Below are positions 44,606 through 60,929 of a stretch of DNA of 64,000 bases, piece after piece (the first letter of the stretch is position 1; the number at the start of each line of letters is the position of its first letter). The position numbers and the translations under genes are program-made. The notes beneath the pieces were generated by a model that saw nothing but the letters and a program-made list of their open reading frames with translations, was not told the origin of the DNA and ran no database searches. Origin of the DNA: Acorus gramineus (taxonomy: Eukaryota; Streptophyta; Magnoliopsida; Acorales; Acoraceae); assembly GCA_030737835.1 (NCBI GenBank), contig CM060851.1, positions 9,035,129 to 9,099,128 of the forward strand. Reading direction: 5' to 3'.

Positions 44606-45260
44606 CATCTAATTAAAAGTTTATAAACGGGCCTTGTCAGTGCCAGCCCGGCCCATTAATGCCAAATGTTTCACTGTGAAAAATATGGTGAAGGAATGAC
44701 TGTCAGTGGGGTTGCAAGTAAAAATTAAAGTGTTTGCACTGTTCAGAATCTCAATTTCAACTACTTGCACTGATCGCGAAATTGTGTTGAGACCATCTAA
44801 TTGTGAAATTGTGTTGCAGCATAGTTGAGACGCTATATGATCCACTGCTTCTCAAAACTAATCCATAGTTAAGACGCTATCTGATCGCGAAATTATGTTG
44901 CAGCATCTCACTGGCTTCGTTGAGTAGTATGTTCGATTTCATGCACATCAACCATTGTATTGTCAGCTCCATTCTCCTCAACCCCATCCAACAATTGTGT
45001 CGCTGCACTGTTATGTGAACACAATTTTGAATACTTGATGAAACTTGAATAAGTACAAAGTAGTTTTGAGAATGGAGAGTAAATATTATAAAGTTGTATT
45101 TTTAAAAAGTGTGCAAATAAAAGCTAATTACAAATAGTAACAGTAGATTGGGATTTTGATTGCCCCATTTTATGAGGTAAATAGCAACACTAAAATCTTA
45201 TTTGTTACATTTAATTATCACAACCAAACAAAATATTGTGTAAAAAAATATTAAAAAATT
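44606..45260. other. Intergenic with short diverged repeats
   Basis: The phrases TGATCGCGAAATT, TTGTGTTGCAGCAT and GAGACGCTAT recur two or three times at 44,765-44,910. No gene is recognised. Confidence 0.45.
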
Positions 45261-45330
45261 TCCATTGTCGGGATCTGAACCCAGGTCTCTTGGGTGAGCC
45301 GAATATCCTAACCAACTAGACTACAACAGA
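45261..45330 (-). pseudogene. tRNA-Glu pseudogene (duplicate of 22,934-23,005)
   Basis: Read on the minus strand it aligns end to end with the intact tRNA-Glu but is 70 nt: two bases are missing from the anticodon loop, leaving a 5-nt loop (CTCAC). The anticodon stem has a mismatch, the acceptor stem has wobble pairs (TCTGTTG/CAATGGA), and the T arm is changed. Not expected to be a working tRNA. Confidence 0.9.
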
Positions 45331-45499
45331 TTTTCTATTTAAACAAGTTAATTATTATTTGTACAATTAAAATAACTATGTTTGTTTGACAAAAATTTAA
45401 AATTTTAAAGATAAGCTGTCATGATTTCATGAAATAAAAATATCCATCAATTTTGTCTTTATTTATTAAAATCACTTTCAAGCCTTAGAAGGAACAAAG

Positions 45500-45502
45500 A
45501 TA

Positions 45503-45544
<42 letters not shown>
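45500..45544. repeat. (TC)n then (TA)n microsatellite
   Basis: A TC run (45,502-45,526) passes into a TA run (45,527-45,544); the TA run resumes at about 45,900-45,919 on the far side of the inserted element. Confidence 0.9.
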
Positions 45545-45899
45545 GGCGCACGATGGGGTGCGACCGTGCGCCCGGTGCACCCCTCGTGCGCCCCGTAACG
45601 TCGACCGTGCGATCGACGTACTCGCGATCGCACGGTCGACGTTATTAAAAAAAAAACAAAAAAAATGAAAAAAATAACGCGGTCGTCGTCGATGGGGGCG
45701 ACGGGCGTCGTCGTCGTCGTCGACGAGAGAGAGAGAGTGGTTTCGAGAGAGAGAGAGAGAGAGCGAGAGAGACGGTTGATTTTTTTTTTTTGTTTTTTTT
45801 TTTTTAAAAAAAAACGTGGACCAGCGATTGTACGGCCCACGTCAGAGGCGCACGATGGGATGCACCATGCGCACGGTCGCACCCCATCGTCCCTTTGTG
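45545..45899. mobile_element. Hairpin-rich MITE inserted in a TA microsatellite
   Basis: The left end GGCGCACGATGGGGTGCGAC and the right end GTCGCACCCCATCGTCC form inverted repeats of about 50 bp. Inside are a second palindrome (GTCGACCGTGCGATCGACGT facing its complement, 45,600-45,643) and a GA-rich tract. TA repeats flank both sides; the left duplication arm has only an uninterrupted TA run near 22,707-22,720. This resembles Micron-type plant MITEs that target TA microsatellites. It is strongly CpG-rich against the surroundings, with no transposase. Confidence 0.8.
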
Positions 45900-46896
45900 T
45901 ATATATATATATATATATAATTCTTGTTTTTTTTCTTTTTTGTTTATTTGAGAGGTGAAACAAGAGGGAGAAAACAGCAGGCTGTGCTCAAGTATGAATT
46001 TTCTTCTTGACAGAATGAGGCATGGTCAATCCACATACATGCATCATTCTTATAGCTCAGTTTAGCCTAAGCTAACTCTATAAAGGCTAAACCACGTTTC
46101 AACACTAAGCTCGTAAAACGAATTAGGGGTTCACTCTCTAGAGCCCAGAGGCAGTTGATATATAGTATGGATTTCATATATGTTCAATTAAATTATGTTC
46201 ATATTTAAAAATAAAAAATACATGTACAGATTTATTATGAAAAATGTCAATTTCAATAATTGTTATAGTCCAAAAGTCAAAACACACGTGTTTTCAATTT
46301 TTTAAAAATAATAAACATCACCTAATAAAATATATGTTTTGATAAAAATTATATATCAACTTCATTTCAAATTGAATAAACTTGTTTTTAATAAAGTGTA
46401 ATAAAAAAAATTAACGAGATATATACACTGTCTAATGATGTATATGTCTCATAAATTTCTAAACAAAATATATGGGAAATCTGAGTATAACAAAGCCATT
46501 TTATAATAATTTATACGTACTTCATTAGACAATAATATAGATAAAAAAAAATCACAAAGATTGAGGTCTAGGACGTTATCATTTTCCAACATACACGAAA
46601 AGGATTCTCCAACATATAAATAGATCTTTTTAAAACCATATCACAAGCCATTGTAATTTCCTTATAATTAACTTGATGAGGTCATATTTGGAACAAGTAT
46701 CACATATATATAAAAAATCAACACATAATATTCTCCTATTCACTGGAAGTATCAAAATCAGATAAAAGATGCAAATCCTCGAACAGAAGATACTAACTTC
46801 TAAAACCATCATAGTAGTAATGATTCAAGATCAAACTCCCAAAAATAACAGACATCCTCTGGAAGAAGAAAAACAAACACATATTTGAACCTACCC

Positions 46897-51705
<4,809 letters not shown>

Positions 51706-51750
51706 CGCCGCCACGGATCGATTCAGACTCTTCTCTTGTATTCCGGATGG

Positions 51751-51850
51751 AAACCCTAGAAGCGGAGATGGAACCCTATAAAAACCCTGTTGGGCCTTCT
51801 ATTTGGATTCGGATCTCATAAGGGCCCATTTTTCTGTTCTTTAAGGCCCA
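51751..51850 (-). promoter_or_regulatory. Site II and telo-box elements of right L35 copy
   Basis: AAACCCTA lies at 51,751-51,758. TGGGCC cores lie at 51,791-51,796 (+), and at 51,823-51,828 and 51,845-51,850 on the minus strand. Same arrangement as in the left copy. Confidence 0.75.
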
Positions 51851-51929
51851 AAACTATGTACATGAAGCTAGTTAAGCTCTTTTTTTTTCATGATTATTAA
51901 TTTTTGGGAATATGTTAAGGAAATTGGGG

Positions 51930-53545
51930 AAATTAATTATGGGTCCTTAAGGCCATCCATGTATTACTTTTAGTTCCCTGATACTTTTCAAGTTCTTTTT
52001 ACACCCCTAAGGAGCATTGTCTATTATTTGTGGATCCTTTTCACTAATTTCCATTATGACTCCGTTAGAGATACTGAAAATGTCCTTCTCCCATAAACCA
52101 TTTATTTTCTTATCTTAGTACATTATTAACTTGTATTAGTATATTATCAACCATATAGGTACATTATTGATATGTCTGTGTACATTGTTAACAATTCAAT
52201 TGGTACTGGACAGTTTCTTCTTATATTTGTTTGATCACAGCCTCACTTTTTTTAGACTGTCTTAAGATCTTCACAACATATTCACCTCTAAATCTTAGAA
52301 TGCCGCCTATCTGAAGTTCATGTTCATCCTTTTGTAAGATGCTCACCAAATTTATTTATTAACATGTCGCAGTTCACCTTAAAATCAAAATACAATAATT
52401 ATATTATATTATAGTATGAGAACATTTTAAAAGAGGAATAAAAGAACAATTACACATCCATCTTATCAGGGCATTTGCCATCCACGATGGTTGGTCAATA
52501 TTCAATTTCCATGAAATGATATATCCTGAAATACGCTTTCAATCACAGGACATGCATATTTAACAGTATACCCAGACACATAAACAACATATCCAAATTA
52601 TCTAAAAATATACTAATTAATATTTTCCCAGTCATTATAGAACAAAAAAAACATAGAAAAAACATACAACAGCCCTGAAATACTATGAAACAAACCAAAA
52701 GAGGCAAAAAAAAAATAATCATAGTGACTCAAATCCCCCCCCCCCCCCCCCCCCCACATGGGCTCGAGGCAAACAGGTGGAGGTAGCCTTCCCAGCTCGA
52801 TCGTAAGGTCAATCACAAGGGGTCCCTCCGATATAAAAAAAAAAAACCTCCCCCCACTCAAGCGTACTATCCGCGACTCAACCCCTCATCATCCCTCCCA
52901 ACTATCTGGTCCATGTTCTCCCCATCCGCAACTTATTCCACATCTCCTCCCTCCCCTCACTCAAGCGTACCATTGATCCCATCGATGCCGTCACCACTAT
53001 TGGTGATGGCCTCAACCTCTCTCTCCGCCTTCTCCCTCAACTCTTCTGATAGCTGCGGCGGCGGCAGAGGTGGTCGGTCTTCGAAGCAGACAAGGAGCGT
53101 CCAGTCCCTCATATCCTCCACCTCCAACAACCATAGCCGCACCATATTTGACAACTTCATCGCCTCCCACTTATTCTACTCCCACAACCTTAATTGCTCC
53201 CTCCACGACTCCTCTGACCAGATCTACTATTGCAGTGAGGACACCACTGGCCACATCCATGACCACCACCATATTTTTTTAGGATTTCAATGGGGAAAGG
53301 GGACTGTTGGGAAGAAGAAGAAGAGTTGAATGAAAATGTGGGAGAGATGATGGTTTAGGTAAATGAAAATGTGTAAAGGGTATTTTTTGGTATACAAATG
53401 AAGGGTACTGAAGGAAAGGGTTAGATTAGACTTAAAAATAGTGAGATTGAAAATTAGGGACAAAAGAAAAACTTAAAACAAATTAGGGACCTAAAAATAA
53501 TATGGGGTTGACTATGAGGACCCCTAATTAATTTTCCAAAACAAA
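51930..53545. mobile_element. Element of about 1.6 kb with inverted ends and a GC-rich, possibly captured interior
   Basis: The left end (AAATTAATTATGGGTCC, then TTACTTTTAGTTCCCTGA) is an imperfect inverted match of the right end (TTAGGGACCTAAAAATAAT, then GGACCCCTAATTAATTTTCC) over about 90 bp. Target duplications are not clear. The interior 52,736-53,330 is GC-rich and coding-like (serine- and proline-rich frames on both strands, including LSEELREKAEREVEAI on the minus strand) within AT-rich surroundings. I cannot name a parent gene. A Pack-MULE is possible. The left end lies at the outer edge of the L35 right arm. Confidence 0.5.
52736..52755. repeat. Poly-C run
   Basis: A run of about 20 C bases. 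Length is unreliable in short-read assemblies. Confidence 0.85.
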
Positions 53546-55083
53546 TCCTCCTGTCATTTTTACTTTACGATTTGAATTATTTGAAAATGAATTTTTGTTA
53601 ACGACATTTTTTTGTATTTTCCTGATGATCTAATATACTTTGGAGGAAGGATTGACACTATCAGCATCCAATTGAACTACTTACATGTAAAATTTCTGCT
53701 ATTTTATCTCCTCAAACTTGGTCTTTTAGGGTAAATGAAGCATCACAATAAATATAATATTTGCCCTAATGTCCTCTTTTACTTAAATAGATAAAACAAA
53801 AACATATTTTTTTCAGACAAAATATTCATCTCTTATATAAATAAAATAAAATAAAATAAGACCTAAACTGGGACTGCATATCAGAACATGCTATATAAAA
53901 AAAATTAATATTGAAAATTAGAATGTGTGAGGATTTAAAACCATGGAAAGAAAATTAAGGATCTAAATAAGGAAAATTTTAATAGCACAAGCCATGGCAG
54001 TAGATTGTACTTCTCAAGAAAATCTCAGCAGAACTTCAGGCACAGTTAATGGTGTGTTAAGCATTGTGTGGTATACAGAGCCCTAAATGCTGGCAGTACA
54101 ATTTATCAAACCCTGTAAAAACAGACAAAACATTCACTTGAATGTTGCAGAATTAATCCAGTCAGCGAGCATGTGTTCATAATTTAATAAGTGGATAACT
54201 TTGAGGATAAGGGGCAAGTGAGGGATGGTAAAGATGTGAAGGAACATCAAAACAAAATTAATTCATATGGCTGTAAAAATTCAGATGCCACCATCTCTCT
54301 TCTTTTTTTTCTATTCATTCCATTGATATATATATCTCTCTCTCTAAAAAAAAAAAAAAATTAAAATACAATCACCCTTACATATATGAGATGCTCGATG
54401 TTTTATAGGATCTTATTTTCCCCTTCTCTTTCCAACATATTATATATTTTCAGATGTGTTTGAAAAATTTTCAAATAGTTTATATAATGAATGTCATGAA
54501 CTATTTATTTTTATCTATTTTGAGATTTTGTATTTTTTTATAAAAATAATTTCCATCCATGTAAAAAATAATTTGATTTGGTATATAAACGTTTGATTAT
54601 ATTGTAGAACCCCATTGACTCACCTTAAACAGTGGTGGGTAAAGATTTCAAAATGTAAAATCTGAAGTGGTGTTCATATCTTTTTATGTTTTATGTTTTT
54701 GTTTACAACAAAAACTTAACATGAAGAGGGTTCTTATTCTCATACAAAAGACTATATCATACTATAATTAAAGTATATATTTTTTCTTCTATAAAAATAC
54801 AAATTTTATTTTTGTAGATGAAGCATATAATTTTTAATAAAATAAAAATATATGTGGTTTGTGTTTTAAAATGTAAAATAAACCTAATGTAACATTTTTT
54901 TTTTTTTTTTTTATTTAACAAGTCAAATTTTATTTTTCCCATGAACTCATTTAGGGCTTGGGTTCAAATCCAATGGGTGGTGGGCTGTCAAAGGGGACAG
55001 TGGGTCCCAGGTTGCTGGGTTCTCCTCTGTGGACGGCAAATGCATATGGTTGTAACACAATTGTAGTCTCCTACTTCAATATG
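53546..55083. other. AT-rich intergenic DNA
   Basis: No gene was found. At 54,950-55,060 GGGTTCAAATCCAATGGG resembles a tRNA-type box B and may be part of a SINE, but no box A or tail was confirmed. Confidence 0.4.
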
Positions 55084-55093
55084 AAAAAAATAA

Positions 55094-55209
55094 GGGAATT
55101 TTGCATCTGTACCCCTAGAAAATGTATATTTTTGTGTTATACCCCCATAAAAAAGCTAATTGCATCTATACCCCTAGAAACTTCTTTTGTGTTTCAACTA
55201 TGCCCCTCC
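55094..55209. repeat. Left terminal inverted repeat of MULE
   Basis: 116 bp, with about a dozen mismatches to the right repeat. It contains two internal TGCATCTRTACCCCTAGAAA units. Confidence 0.92.
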
Positions 55210-55450
55210 GAATGTGTTCGTTACCAAGGCTGAATCAATCATGGTTACTAACCTAACTCTACTCCATGAAATGTCTCTTTTACCTCTGTGTTAACTCAAA
55301 CCTAAATCTCCAAAAACACTCTCACTCCCTCTCACACCTTCTCCTTCCACTGAAAAACACTCCACGAAAACCCTAACTCAAAAATCTGCAAAACCCCCTT
55401 CCAAACCTGAAATCATATTTTAAAACTTTAAAACCCCACGTATTACGGTA

Positions 55451-58400
55451 ATGCGGAGGCATAAACACTCGTTGAGAAGTGTAGTGAGGACTCCTAATGG
55501 GCGTTTGGTTCCTCGTGGTCCAACTAGTCGCTTGTCGAGGACGAGCATGGAAGACCCTATCATGCTGGACGCAGACATTGTAAGTAAATCCTCTACATTT
55601 AGCCTTCATGTGTGTTTGGTGTGAGGTTTAGAGTTTAGGGTTATTTGTTTGGAATTTGTCAATGTGGATATTGTTGAATTTGTTAATATATGCTTAGTTC
55701 TACATTGATTTGTATCTTAATTGTTATGCATTGATTTTCTGTGTAGATTATGTATGCTTAGTGATAATGTTTATGTAAAATGTTATTCATTGGTTTGTGT
55801 GTGTAGATTGTGTAGGTTTAGTTATATTGTGTATGTAAAATGTTATTCATTGATGTGTGTAGATTATGCAGGCTTAGTTATACTTTGTGGGTAAATTATA
55901 ATGCATTAATGTGTGTGTAGATTATGCGTGTTTAGTTAGACTTTGTGGGTAAAATATAATGCATTAATATTTGTGTGGATTATGTAGCATTGCTATGTTT
56001 AAGAAGATGTTATTGTGTTTTGTATTGCAGTTAGAAGAGGACAACCATGTTGATGTAATGTTTAGATATGGAGGGTTTTGGAAGATTGATAAACCCTCAG
56101 AAAAAAGAACATATATGTTAGGTAGACAGAAAAAAGTCAAGATAGATAAGTATTGCTATAACATGGATGATATACTTAGGGATATTGAAAAGTTTATGCA
56201 GTCTGGTCCACATGATCATATGATCTTGTCATACAAGTTCCCAGATGTAGATCAATATGCATTACTTGATTCTGATGCTGATTTGATGAGAATGTTTATT
56301 ATTCATAAAAAAGGTAAAAAAATAGATGTTTACATAACATTGGAGAAGAATGTGGGAGGTTATGATGTTTTACCTACACCAGAGGAGAATGAAGGACATA
56401 AAAGAGTGGCAGAGGATGATTCAGATAGTAGTGATAATGGGGATGACAGTGCCAGTAGCAGGGGAGATTGTAATCCCAATGTGTTTGAGGATGCAGTATT
56501 GAAGGATGCAATGGCTGATGCTGATGATGAGCCATTGCAGGGGGCATGAAATAGAAGCTAGTGAGGGGGGTGAGATGCAGAGGGAGAAGGGAAAAGAAAT
56601 TCAAAATGAAATGGGTAATAGGTAGGTAGAGATCAGGGGAGACAGACACACAAATATTGTGGATGTCAGGCAGACAGATCTTGGGGATGTTGGGCAGACA
56701 GATCTTAGGGATGATAGAGAGACAAAAGTATTGGTAGATGTAGAAGATGGCCATGGGAATGTGTGTAGTGAGTCAAGCTATCATGAATTGTATAGCTCTG
56801 ACACTGCACAGTGTGTGATAAAAAAAAATGATGTTTTAGCTGATCACCATGATGTAGAGGATCCCACCATGAATGTAGGGATCACATTCCACATCATAGG
56901 GGCTTTCAGGGATGCACTGAGGCAGCATGCTATTAGGAAGGAGTTTTCATTAAAATATTTGAGAAGTGAGCCATCCAGAGTGACAGCCAAGTGTGCAGAA
57001 AATGACTGTCCTTGGAGGATTCATGCATCTGTTTTGCATGACAAAGTGACTTTTCAAATCAAAACCCTAAACCCCACACACACATGTTCCTCTATGAACA
57101 GAAGGGGCACTAGTATGGCATCGGCTAAGTGGATTTCAAATAAAATAGTTGACTGGCTAAGGCATGAGGGTGATATTCCCATTTCACAAATTAAGAAAAG
57201 GTTGCAGAGAACTTATGGACTTGATAATGTCCCGTATCATAGGTATTGGAGGGGAAAGGATAAAGGAAATTTTAAGATTTCGGGATCCTATGAAGATCTA
57301 TATGCATTGGTGCCTTCACTGAGAGCTGAATTGTTGAAACAAAATGAGGGCAGTGTTGTTCATTACACAGTTGATGATATAGATCATTCTTTTGAGAGGT
57401 TCTTTGTATGCTTCAAGGCTTGTAGCTCAGGGTTCATTAGTGGTTGCAGGCCATTCATAGGCCTTGATGGATGTCATTTAAAGAGTAAGTATTTGGGTTC
57501 ACTGTTGGCAGCAACTGCAATGGATGGGAACAATGGATTGTTTCCTGTGGCATATGCAATTGTGGAGGGGGAGAATAGTGGTAGTTGGCAGTGGTTCTTG
57601 GAGTACCTCTATGAGGCTATTGGGCATTTAGAAGGCCTCGTATTTATGTCTGATAGATGCAAAGGCCTTGATGATGCAGTGAAGGTTGCATTTCCAAGGG
57701 CAGAACATAGAGCATGCATGAGACATTTATACAAAAATTTCAAAAGAAAATATCCTGGAGAATACTTGAAGAGATTGGTTTGGTCAGTTGCTAAAGCATA
57801 TACACCATAGTGGCATGCAGAGCATGTGAGACAGATTGAGGCAGTTTCAAAAGATGCATACCATTATTTGTTGTCTGAAAAAGATCATGCATGGAGCAGG
57901 GCAATGTTTGGAGAAACTATAAGATGCCACTACCTCACCAATAACATGTCAGAATTATTCAATTCTTTTGTTGGAGATGCAAGATTCAAGCCAATAATTT
58001 ATTGCATTGATGCTATCAGACAGAAGTTAATGAAAACAATGCATACCAGGAGAAAGAAAGCTCAAAAATGGACAGGTTGGTTGTGTTAAATCTTATTAAC
58101 ATTCTTTAATTGTTAACTGTGTAATTTTTTCATGAATAAGTGTTATTTGTTACTCATTTGGACAGGGACTATTGTTCCAGAAGTTCAAAAACAATTGAAT
58201 GAGCTAAGCAAGGGTAATGGCATGTATGATGTCCACAGATCCACTGATGTGAGGGCTGAGGTTAATGGACCTGAAGGGAGGTTTGATGTGAGGCTAAATG
58301 AGAGAAAATACAACTGCAGGCAGTGGCAAATAACAGGCATACCTTGCAAGCATGTTGCTGCAGTTATTTCAAGAATCAGAGGTGTGAAATGGGAAGATTT

Positions 58401-59268
58401 TGTGGATAGCCATTACACAGTTGACAGGTACACATAGGTTCACACATGTAAATAGAAAATATTCCTTTAGATGTATGATTCTAATAAACATTTCATTTGT
58501 ATTGACAGGTACAAGGCAGCTTATGCCTTAGACATTTCACCATTATCAGACAAATTAGTGTGGGAGATAATTGATCTGACATACACTGTTGTACCGCAAA
58601 AATGCACAAGACCACCTGGTAGGCCAAAAGAGAAAAGGATTAGGCCTTTTGATGAAGAGACCAGCGGAAGCTCAACAATGAAGAAGGATCATAAGTGCAG
58701 AAGGTGTGGACAAGTTGGTCATCATCAGAGTACATGTAAAAATCCAATCACAATCAGTGAAGAACAATCTACTGAAGCCTCAAGGTGGAAAGACCAGTTA
58801 TACATGTTTATACTTCTGATAAAGAGACCACTTTACACTACTAATGTGAACTTTGATTTTACTTATGCAATTCTCAAAAAAGACCTCCAGGAAGACCAAC
58901 AAAGAGGCATGTCAGAGGACCTCTTTCAGTTGGTAGAGGGATTTCAATAGGTGAGAAATCTGACATTATTTGTTATGTGTCTAAATTTTATCTGGACATT
59001 CACTACTAATATGGCATACTCATGTTTTATATGCTCAGGTCATGGTAGAGGATCAGTTGCAGTTCAAAATGAATCAGGACCATCGACAACTAATTTAGAT
59101 TCAATTACAGGAGGTCAAAGTAACACTCGTAGAGGCTTATATGCACCATCTAATTATTCAACCAGAGGAACAAGTAGTTGGTCACTGGGATTGAGGGGAA
59201 AGCCACAGATTCCAAGAAGAGGAGGATCATGCAATGAGTGGTTCAGTAGGGGTGGGACATCTATGTAA
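55451..59268 (+). pseudogene. MuDR-type MULE transposase, broken
   Basis: Probable exons are 55451-55579, 56031-58075, 58166-58427, 58509-58784, 58883-58950 and 59039-59268. Domain order: N-terminal acidic region with HVDVMFRYGGFWK; MuDR-type DNA-binding region (FRDALRQHAIRKEF, CPWRIHAS); MULE transposase core GLDGCHLKSKYLG with the D of LDG and of FMSDRCKG, then HRACMRHLYKNFK; SWIM zinc finger CRQWQITGIPCKHVAAVI; GRPKEKR; zinc knuckle CRRCGQVGHHQSTC. Lesions are a frameshift in a G-run at 56,540-56,544, a TAG at 56,623-56,625 and a TAG at 57,808-57,810 inside the catalytic region. It would have encoded the DDE enzyme that cuts at the terminal repeats. Confidence 0.9.
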
Positions 59269-59425
59269 AAGAAACAATGTCTTTGTTAATTATGTGTGTT
59301 TAATGGACCTGAAGGTCTGTATGTGTGTGTAAACAAAACAAGATGTTGTCTTTAGTGTTTGTTATGTTTGTTTGAACAAAAGGCTGTTTTGATGTGATGT
59401 TATGGATCAATGATTATCTGATGCT

Positions 59426-59604
59426 CTGTTTTGATGTGTTGCCATATATGAATGAAGTGAATGTCCAGATATCTGTTTTAATGTGTTGCCATATATGAAT
59501 GAAGTGAATGTCCAGATATCTATTGCCATATATGAATGAAGTGAATGTCCAGATATCTGTTTTAATGTGTTGCCATATATGAATGAAGTGAATGTACATA
59601 TATC
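59426..59604. repeat. Minisatellite within MULE, four units
   Basis: GCCATATATGAATGAAGTGA starts at 59,441, 59,488, 59,525 and 59,571 (37-47-bp spacing), followed by ATGTCCAGATATCTGTTTTA in most units. Confidence 0.85.
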
Positions 59605-60489
59605 TGTTGCCTTATATGTAGAAAGTTAATGTCCAGATGTTAACTTTTCCAAAATGTGACAGTTGAAAAGAGCTGATGTTGCAGAACCTATTCACTGTCT
59701 AAGCAGCTCATCATTATTAGGGATTTGCATCTTAGACTCCCATGTCTAACACCATATGTAACAGTTGTTAAGACCCCAATATAGATTCTCATACTTTATC
59801 AAAACAAATAACAGCCAGACCTCAAAGTAATATCAAAGCAATATTCACACACAAAATCAAGCATATATTATAGAACATGGAAATTTACATACATATACAT
59901 GCTTATTGCATGATAAACAAAATATCCATCTCATTTCAAAATAGGTGACTCGACTACTTCACAAATAACACTACAATCAGTAAGAGCCATATAATGAATA
60001 GGCACAACCAAATCTGTCTACACATTTCATCAATTTTCTTTTCCATCATGTTTTGCATTACATCGAACTTCTCATCCATTTTTTCCTTCAAATTTGTTGA
60101 TTTGTTGTTTCAACGCACATGTTCCTAGATCAAATTCATCAACCCAGCAAAAGAAATTGCAATCTTCTGAGGTCTGCAACATGTAAATAAATTAGATTAA
60201 AATAAAACTCGCTACAAACCCTAGTCAAACACATTCAGACAGCATAAACATTGCATCCAAATTAAACACAAACCCACTGAGAACTTACCCTCCATTGTCG
60301 ACACCTATAGAATTTTCTCCCTTTGCTAACTTCTCTATTGGATGTCAACACTATAGTGGATGACCCGCATCGACAATTGGGGTTTCGAATGGCACGGACA
60401 GAAGAAGATGATTGAGAAGCTTCACTTATCTTTGTTGGACTGGAGGTTGAAGATGACTTATACAGGCTATTGCTTCAGGGTGTTAGATG

Positions 60490-60575
60490 GTAGCCGTTGG
60501 AGCAGTGGTGAATGTTGGAGCAGTGAAGAAAGTCGTTAGAGCAGCGAAGAAAGCCGTTGGAGCAATGGTAAACTT
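60490..60575. repeat. Short subterminal repeats of MULE
   Basis: GCCGTTGGAGCA and near variants (TGTTGGAGCAG, TCGTTAGAGCAG, GCCGTTGGAGCAA) recur about every 23 bp, a possible transposase-binding cluster or simple minisatellite. Confidence 0.6.
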
Positions 60576-60736
60576 TGTCTGGAGGCTGAAGAAGGATTAT
60601 ATAGGCATCATGGGTATGGATGCAATTTCTTAAAGCCCTAATGGTTTTAAAGGGCAATTTAGACATTTTTCTACGACTTAACAGCGTTAGATGAATATTC
60701 TCAGAAATTTCCACTCCCATCTGACAGAACTTAACT

Positions 60737-60852
60737 GGAGGGGCATAGTTGAAACACAAAAGAAGTTTCTAGGGGTATAGATGAAATTAGCTTTTTTATG
60801 GGGATATAACGCAAAAATAGGCATTTTCCAGGGATATGGATGCAAAATTCCC
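60737..60852. repeat. Right terminal inverted repeat of MULE
   Basis: 116 bp, inverted match of 55,094-55,209. Ends GCAAAATTCCC. Confidence 0.92.
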
Positions 60853-60929
60853 AAAAAAATAATACCAACTTGCATGGGAACTGAACATTAATCTATCTGT
60901 ATAGCAACTTTCACATGTTGTCAACAAAA

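Larger units (their letters stand above)
55094..60852 (+). mobile_element. Mutator-like element (MULE), full length, 5.76 kb
   Basis: Terminal inverted repeats of 116 bp (55,094-55,209 and 60,737-60,852) begin GGGAATTTTGCATC and share AAAAAGCTAATT and TTCTTTTGTGTTTCAACTAT. The direct repeat AAAAAAATAA flanks it (55,084-55,093; 60,853-60,862), consistent with a 9-10-bp Mutator duplication. Inside is a MuDR-type transposase gene on the plus strand (55,451-59,268) broken by a frameshift and two stops, a minisatellite at 59,426, and a repeated GCCGTTGGAGCA motif at 60,490-60,570. It could still be moved by enzyme from elsewhere. Confidence 0.95.

Noticed and set aside
52913-53329. 138-codon frame as a host gene
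   Set aside because: Serine-rich, no known domain, overlapping frames on both strands, inside an inverted-repeat element. Kept only as possible captured DNA.
54950-55060. SINE with box B (GGTTCAAATCC)
   Set aside because: No box A at proper spacing and no tail or target duplication. Too little to call a feature.
55373-55609. Minus-strand 78-codon frame inside the MULE
   Set aside because: It is the antisense shadow of transposase exon 1 (55,451-55,579).
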